This document shows positions 39,501 to 48,500 of a stretch of DNA of 64,000 nucleotides, one piece after another. How positions within the stretch are numbered: the first letter of the stretch is position 1; every line of letters starts with the position of its first letter. The stretch spans positions 10,620,001 to 10,684,000 of the forward strand of contig NC_135131.1 of assembly GCF_050908995.1 (NCBI RefSeq). The letters are read 5' to 3'. The stretch comes from Andrena cerasifolii (taxonomy: Eukaryota; Arthropoda; Insecta; Hymenoptera; Andrenidae). Below the pieces are notes generated by a model that did not search any database, was not told where the DNA came from, and was given only the letters and a program-made list of their open reading frames with translations. The position numbers and the translations under genes were made by a program.

Positions 39501-42500
39501 ACGCTGGTGTTGAGACGCTCGAAGAATAAAAAAATAACTTAATTCGTCAAATAATCTAAAGTTATAGTAACTTTTATTTGATCCGTTATTTAAATAATTT
39601 TTCATTTAGTTTATACCCAACTCTAGCCACCACTGTATAATTTCTGTGTTAGTTTAGTCCTCTTTTGTTCGCCTTTTGCTCATCCAACTGTTACACGCGG
39701 ATTTGTATGAGGTATGCGTACATTATAGTTCTCAAAAAAATATTTAACACCTATTTTTTCTTATCGACGAACGTCCATATCTGGAGGGTGAAATCGGCCC
39801 TCAAAGTGGTTGCTCTTCAGGTTAAAAAACACGTTCGCCCCAATATATCGGAAACTATGCACTGTAGAAAAGAATCTCTTAAGCAAAAATGATGTATTTT
39901 TTTATAATAAATTCAGCCACGTGATCGGATTCAGTGAAAACTGACTACTTCCTAGTATATTGTTTAAACAAATCGACGTACTACGAATCCGATTACGTGG
40001 CCTAATTTGCTATAAAAAATCTATCACTTTAAGTACACAGTGTGGCTTAAATTCAGTCTAACTTTTAAGAAGCTTAAGCCCACTTACATCGCCTTCCATT
40101 TGTCTCGAATCTAGTAGTTTAGACTAATATAAGCCAGCCTAATAGATTGCACACAGTCGAAGCCTCCAATTTGCTTCAATCTCTACACATAATAAATTCA
40201 CACTCTACCCCCAAAAGTCTCCTACTAAAACCACACTCAAATTCATATTTTCCTCCTAACGTGCATCCCTGAAACCTTAATTAACAGCTACACCTATCAG
40301 AATGGAGATCTGCCCACTTAAAATCTGATAATTTCCAAATGCCCATCCCTCGATTCCCCGGGAAGCCTCATTTCCCCCGGTTTTTATCGTGCATTGGGAA
40401 AAATGCACGGAGCAACCTGGAATTATTCCCAACGTAAGAGCCGATAAGCGGTTTAAGGTCGCGGTGGTGATCGAGAAAGGTCACGTAATGCCTGTCATTT
40501 CGCCCGTACGCCTGTAATAACACGACTTCTACCTTCGATCATCGGATCGTGTCGCGATCTCGGGATCGAGATCGAGCCAGCGCGCCGCACGGAAGGGGGG
40601 AGGGCGGCGCGGCGGGGAAGGGTGCGGCGTAAGTTCGATCTTGATCGCCGTATCCGTTATTCCGGGACGATCGTGGCGAGTCAATGACTTTTGCATATCG
40701 CGGGATCGATCTTCCCGCGCGGCATAAAGGCGCGCATAACTTCGATCGGTATCCACGTGGTCGGCGCCGAGCAGTCTACCGAATCGTTCCGGTGAATTTG
40801 GCGAACGACCCCATTCAACGCTGCCGATCGACCTCACCGGGCCTCTCGCATTAATCAATGTCTGCGAAATTCTCGCGTACCATCGGATCCGAGTCCCCCG
40901 TTTTGGAGGGGTGGCGCATTCTGACGCTCGTTGCGGGAGGCTTCCGAGGATCTCCCTAGTCCCTCCCCCTAAATATTCATCTCACATCCGTTTCTTATAG
41001 CGAATTCGGTACCTCGCACTGACTCTGCACTGGTGCCAGAAAATTACTTGAATTGGTTGTTTCTGATAGTGTTTCTGACGTTTCTGATATATAACTAATC
41101 CAAGTTATTTTTTGGCGTCAGTGCGAGTTACTGTGTTCGCTATTAGATTTAGTTACGAGGCATGGCTCATGGTTCAGAGGTTCCACATTAATTGTTCACT
41201 ATATTATGTATATTACTACTTAGCCCTACTACTTGGCTTCGCTCGAAATTTAGAATTTGATTTTATAAAAATAAATTGTTTTTCTTATTTTTTTGTGAAA
41301 ATAGTCAAGGGTTACATACTACAATATGCTTGTGTCCGAGGCGATTTCAAGTCAAAATGCCAACGTTTTTAATTAAATAATTAATTCATTTTTGCACATT
41401 AATTCTAGTATATAAACCGACAACCCCTAAAGCACAGTGATTTAAGACATCGACGGTGGATAACTGCATAATTAACACGCGCATTGAATTTAGGTTTCAT
41501 TTTCCCCCATAAGTTAATTCACATACACCCCGGGATAAGTTGTCAAAAATTAGATTCTCAATTTATTGTCATCCGAAATTCCCATACTTTTTAAAAAGCA
41601 ATAATTAGAAACACACGTATGTAAATAGTTTGGTATTTGGAATTCGTCACGAAGGTTAAACCACTGCGTAGGATGTTGGGAGCATTTTCATGAGCAAAAG
41701 GGGCGTCTCAGGTGATCAGGTACAGGTTCTTTCAAATCGTGTCGGAGGAACCTGCAGGGTTATCAGTTCGAACATATCGCGCTCCGATAAGATGCAAAGC
41801 AATGATGCCTAACGAACGGTACCATTCCTCGACGGTGGTATTGCGCAACGACACTCGGTATCGTATATCAGCCAAGGTAGCCACGGTCATTGCCTCTCGT
41901 CAGGGGACCCAGGCGATGCAGCCTAAGCGCAGCCCGCGCGCGATTATTAGTAATTACATAGATAGCCATGGGTCATCGCGCGATTACGTGGCCGCACCCT
42001 CTCACTTCGCTTTTCAATCGTTATTAACCCCTCGCTCGCCTCGATCTACGATCTGTTTCACGTGGTGGCCTGCCTTCGACAGGCCACCCTGAAAGGGCAC
42101 ACGCCCCTCCGTGCGCAAAGAAATCTCTGCATCTCACCACGCCCTCCATTTAACCAGGCGCTTCTTGCCCAGGGTGCTTTTTACAACTCTGCTCGCCTTC
42201 TTTTCTCGCTAAACCTCTCTGCGTGGCTCGGACCTACGCCCCCGATTCAGCTTCGCCTTCGCTTCTTTCCAGTCGCTCCTTAGATTTACTTCTTTATCGA
42301 ATGAAACTGTGTTGCTTTATTCGTAGGGAATATTTATGGTTATTGCGTGCAGTGGCGCACCCTGAAGGGGCACCCCCCGACGAAAAGGAGAAAACAGATT
42401 AATGTAACCACGACTGAAGTAACTTAAGAGCTTTGCGAAGAGAATAGAAAAATCTTTAAATAAATTTTCATATTCACCTAATGAATTTTATTGAATTTGA

Positions 42501-45500
42501 ATTACAAACGTTTTATCCTTTCAACGCGGCACCCCTAAGATTAAATCCTGAGTGTGCTAGTGTGTGCAGTTGTTTGGCGATGGTGGAACATTGCTAAGTA
42601 AAGTGTATTTTTACCATTTTTTACTATCGTAATAAGTAGGGTACAGTGTATTTTTTTTTGCTAATGTATTTTCTGGACCTCGGTTGTTTTCTTGGAGAAT
42701 TCTTTCTCAGCAGAATGTCAATACAGGATACAGAATTTCGTGGAATCTGGAGTCACCTCGCGCAGAAACCTCTCGAAAGTACCTGCAAAACGAGCAGCTC
42801 GCTTCGGCAAGGAGATAATCGCTGGAGGTTCGATCGCATTCTTTTTCTCGAAAGGCAGAGCCAAGCTCCTGTCATCAGCCTGCCGTTCGGCGCGTAGGTT
42901 TCCATGTTCGAACGCTGAAAAGCCTTTTTTCCCCCCCAGTTAATCAGGCGATTTCGGTTTGTTGCTCGAAGCTGCAGAGGGGCTGGCATCCCCGGCTCGA
43001 AATTCGCGCGTGATTACAGGTTCATCCGCTTAACAGGTTTGCCGCGCCTCGGGCCTGATTTCAGACAGTGAATCCTCGATCGATTGCGATCTCCCGCCTA
43101 CGTCCGTCTACAAAACGCGTATGCCCCCTCGTACTTACTGTCAAACGTGCATGGACAGCTCCTTATAGGCTGGACAAAATCTAGTGGCCGCTGAAGCAAC
43201 TCCTCCCTCTCTGAATAATGCGCGACCTTCGTTCTTATATCATACTAACTTTACTACTCGGCTTCGCCTGGAGTTTAAATTTTATAAAAAATATTTTCTT
43301 CGAAAGTTTTTAGGCGACTGACAAACCCACAAGCATATAAACTTTCCGCTTTGTACATTTAGATAGCATGGTCTAAGTAGGGAAGTTACAGAAAATGTAG
43401 GAGTTAGGATAAACGATGTCAAAAGGTTCAAGTAACCCTAATTATCTTCGTTCAAAGAATAAAGAACGAACCACTTCCTGTTTCTCACTGGGCTTCTTTA
43501 TGTAAATAAAGACTCTGTAACCTCTGATCTTGGTTTCCCCTTTGTTGAAGGGAAGGTAGAGTTCTGAAGCAAGAAATCAATGTTACTACCTAGTAGATTT
43601 TCGTATATTTCAAACATTTGAACCGTATTAAAGCCCGAAATTAATTTGAAAAAAAATATAATCGTAAACTTTCCCCACTGTGCGTTCGGTGCAGTTTTTT
43701 TGCATACAAATATTTGTAAGGGAGATGAGAGAGCTTGAGACGTTACGTTTTTCTCAAAGTTAACAGAAGGAGTTTAACAGATAATCCTAACTTTTATATT
43801 TTCCCTTAAAATATCTGTTAAAAAATACATGATCCTTCAGGACTTTTATTAATTTAATATAAAACAGCTGTTAGTACTGAACTTTTACAACACAGTTACA
43901 CTGTTAATGTTCAAAGCTAGCATAAAACCGAAAAGAAAAGATCTGAAAGTTAAAAGGTCAGCGAATAATTTTTATTTATAAAAGTTGAAAGATCAGTAAA
44001 CAACTTTTATTTGTAAAAGTGAAGAGTTTCGTTCGATCGCTGCTCTCCTTTACCCTACGGTCGAAAAACACTTTCATCCGGCGTGTCTCGGTTGAACGTC
44101 CCACCCGCAGGCCACGATTGATCGTCGATCGGTTCGACTCGGGCTGAAAACATTGTGCGCGCAAGCTCAGGTGGCCCAGGGCGTCGAGCGGGCCGGGGAC
44201 ACGATTTGGACAGCGTTATCCGCTCGCGCGTTCCTCGCCGTCGTACGAGCCGAGCGTCGCCAAGCTGTCTCGATGGAACGTCAGAATTCGCCCGAGGGGA
44301 TCCGTAAATGGCTGAACCTGTTTCGGTACAGGTGGTCGACGGTACGCTACGAGAGCTCTTAATGCCTCGCCTCGGCCTCTCCTCGGTCCCCTCGTTTCGG
44401 AATCGCGCGCGCGCGCGCGGTTACGCCCTTCAGTTTCGAACGAGATTAGGTCACGATCGCCGGGAGTTCATGCGAACGTACGAGCACTCTGTTGTGACTT
44501 TCAACGATGACGATGGCTTCTTTTGTTGGGTAATACATCTCCTGCCGATGGACCGTTGAACGTTCAATGGAGATAGCTGTGGAGATTCGTAGTGGCTTTT
44601 TCTTCCTTCTTCATCTTCTTCTTCTTCTTCTGCTTCTACTTCTTCTTTATCGTGAAGGAACATGAGCGTTGTTTGACACTCGATTGTATTTCGAAGTGAA
44701 GAATTGGTAAGTGGGATTGTTTAGCTGCGTGCTGTGGGAAGTTTATAGCTTTGAAGCAGGAAGGGAGCTTCTGTTTTGGGTTCTTTAGCCCTTGGATGGT
44801 GGAGCGTTTGACCACTCGGATGCGGGGTCCATTTTGTTAGGTAATTTGATTTACATATGGCTAGGAATCGGCTTTTATATTAGATTCTAATTCTGTTACG
44901 ATTTATGTGTAAATATTTTTTTCAAGAAATAATAGGAATTGGGAACAACAAGTAGGTTGATATTTAGGATGGGTTTAAATGGACCCTGTATCTGCCAGTG
45001 GGGGGTTAAACAGAGCTGATGCTCTGCGAATTTTAAGGTAGGAGGTAGTTCGTAGTGGAAATATATGTTTTGAGGAATTACAGCGAAATTAGGATAATTT
45101 AATTGAGATGATGCGAGGCATTGAGAGCAAAAACGGACTAACCCACATTTTATGCGAAATTAAGTTAGTAGCAACAATGGATTCCAATATCATGTAAAAT
45201 AGGGGAAAAATTTTTAATGTCAGTCAGCCCGTTTTTGCTCTCAATGCCTCATTTAGAAATAAGGTCGAGATTGGTTGTGGTGGAAATTTCGCTGTTCTGC
45301 TTCGAGAGTTGTTCATATAAAATCTTTATTGATTTTCTTCTAGTTTTTGTTTAAGATGAGCTTCTATTATTATTTCTATTATCAGTTGTTCAAGAATAAT
45401 ATCAGTTGCTCAAGCATCAAGTTGATAGAACTCTTCACAATGGCACCAAACACTGAATGGCACAATATTTTAGGAAGCTCATGCAGTTGTTCAATTATCC

Positions 45501-48500
45501 AACTCTTTTTGCAAATACAAGAACTCAGTTCTTCAGAATATTGCGTCGTATGAGTAGCTCCATCGCATGTTTCGCTCAGTTTAAATAAGCATACATATCT
45601 CAATATGGCGACTCGTGAGGGCGAGCAGTTTAGTGATTGATCTGACATTTCTTTTTACGATTATGAATGGTCGAGTTAAGCGTCTGCTTTCATTAGTCTT
45701 CATTAAATTTTATGCTTCGTCTAGCTGATCAAGAAAGAAACCTGTGTTCCACTATTTTAAATATAGAACCACTTACGGATCACGCGATTACGGTCCCTTC
45801 TATCAGTATATTTATTGATACTGTCAATTCTATTTTTATTACAGTCTACCTTATAAATTCCTTGCGTATAATATTATATATTATATATTATATATTATAT
45901 ATTATATATTATATATTATATATTATATATTATATATTATATATTATATATTATATATTATATATTATATATTATATATTATATATTATATATTATATAT
46001 TATATATTATATATTATATATTATATATTATATATTATATATTATATATTATATATTATATTCTGAAAGTAACTCTGCCCATGTGTCTATTTACGAAACG
46101 AACGAGACGCTTAGTTTCAAATCAAGCTGAAAAGTGCACAGCTGCAGTTAACGAAGGGCCTGAGCGTTGGATTTCATTTGGAATGCAACAAGGTTCATTT
46201 ATTTTCCCTGAAAAAGATGGCGAGGATCCGATGTTACGCCAAAGGCGCTGCTAATATCCCGGTCTTCGACCGCCAAGGGTTAACGTTCTTTAAATTCGTA
46301 CACACGAGCTTGCCTTGGGGCATAAAGGCGTATGGGGGAAGCCGAGGCGAGGATGAAACTAAAAAATCATCTCGTGGCCGCTAATTAAGCACGGTGGTGG
46401 TTCCCTAAGTAGATGAAATCGTATGTCAGCGAGAAATCTTATAGAACTGATTAAATAATTTGTAGCCAGTCCTTGTATTAGTTATTCTCATAAATTCCTG
46501 ATGCAGGTGTAAACAAAAATGAAACTAAAAAATCAATTCCATCCTCAGGAACTATTAATCGATTAATTAATATCAGCTCTACAAAGGTTGGTAAGCTTAT
46601 AGTGATCTCTCCAAATAATTCTACATGTTCTGTTAAACAAGTCAGCTTAAACAACAAATACCTACACAATGCACATATCGTTTTAAAAAAGCACAACTCT
46701 AAATTTTACCAACAAAACATTACATCGCTGTCATCAAAATTCTCTCCCCTTAAACCCTACACTTTCTCCTCCCTCGTATCATTTTAAGAAACCACACCTC
46801 TAAATTTTCCCAAAAAACATTACCTACGTCACTATCATCAAAATTTTCTGTCTTCAAACCCAAAACCTGCTCCCCTCCTCACTTATCCCTCTCCCAAACT
46901 GCCCACGACACTTGTACCACCCAATACACCTTTCATTCCTTCCCTTTAAACAAACCACCCAAACACCCCTTCGCTAAAACAAAAACTCATCAAATCCACA
47001 CCCATTCCCACCACCCGAAGCTACAATTTCCCTCAAATCTGAAGCACCCTACAGGGTGGTCCACTGATCAGCACGGCCACCTGCACGCGCATGAAAGAGA
47101 AATCGTCGTTTACAAGATACCGGGGAGGAGGGGGCAAAGGGAGGACAATTAAACGTTTAGCGAGGACCAGCGTTAGATTGGCCGAGCTGACGAAATAATT
47201 AATACGACCAGGCGATTGGCTGCGGCCGACAATGCGATACTTCAATAACGGAATGTTAATGGGGGCCCGGCGGAACCGGTCGTGGGCCCAAACTCCGCAG
47301 AGACGCGGGGCCCGACGCGAGCCGGCGCGGATTTATTATTCGCGGATCCCTGCGTTAGGCACGGCGAACTTTCGCCGTGCGACACGGTGGCGGTTTAAGG
47401 AACGGTCATGAATAAAACGATACGTATCGAGTGGAAGCGTGCATTTGTAGTACTACACGCTGCGCCCCGATGCACGTGCGCGTTCGTGTCCTAATGTGTA
47501 CGCCGGGGACTGCTTGCATTATTAATACGTTTTCGGGGCTCGGGACCCCGCTACGCCCTGCAACTCGTCTCTAGCAGCGCTCGCTCGTGGCGACGGCCTG
47601 CAGACGGTTCCTCAAGCCCAGTGAAACTTCCATTATTGATGGCTCGGGTAACTTAGTCTCCCTTTTTGTGGTGGTGTATTTATAGGGGTTTCTTTTTTGG
47701 CTGTAGATAGCTATGCACTTCAGGGGGCGAAGATTTTCGGAAGAACTTAGGAATTTCTTTGGATTTTTCGATCTGCATATGCTAGGTATTTTAAATGTTA
47801 GTTAACAAAGAAAAATCCCCAACCTGGTAATTCCATAAATTATGAAACTTTGCGGATATGTAGAGGATATTTTTATTTGCTGCTTGAATTCACTATAAGG
47901 GGCTGAAATTGACTTCTGAAAATCCGGTTATTTTCAGATTTTGTGTTATAACTAGTGAAGCGTTAGAGACAGAAAAGTTTTCGGACAAAAGTTAGTTATT
48001 TTAATTAGGACTATCATTTGGTAAAAGATTTGTCAATTGTCTCACAAATTATATCCGATTTCTAGTTCTTCAATTAATTTTCAATATAATCTATCAGATT
48101 ATTTAATTTTCCACTAAATCCTCAGAAAATATATCAAGTTTTTAATTCATCAATTAAATTTTAATATCGTCTATCAAATTATTTCATTTTCAACTAAATC
48201 TTCAGAGATTATGTTAAAATTGTAATCCTCCAGTGAATTTGAGCTGCAAAAGAATTGCATAATACATATCCATATATCCTCTACATAGGTATCCCCAAAG
48301 TTTCATAATTTTTAGAATTTCCATATTAGGGATCTTCCCTTGTGAGTAGATTTAAAAGGGGGTAGTAAAGTTGAGTACTAAAAGTGGAGGTATTAGTGTA
48401 AGCTACAAGATTGTTTATTGAGGCCTACTATGTCATCGACTGCAAGGTACTGCATGCTGCCGAATCTTCCTCTGTCAGCCTATTTCTATCCTCTGAATGA

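Noticed and set aside
42352..42545. hAT-like element starting CAGTGGCGCACC
   Set aside because: No matching inverted right end or target duplication could be found.
45712..46254. 180-codon plus-strand frame with Tyr-Ile-Leu repeats
   Set aside because: Produced by the (TATATTA)n microsatellite.
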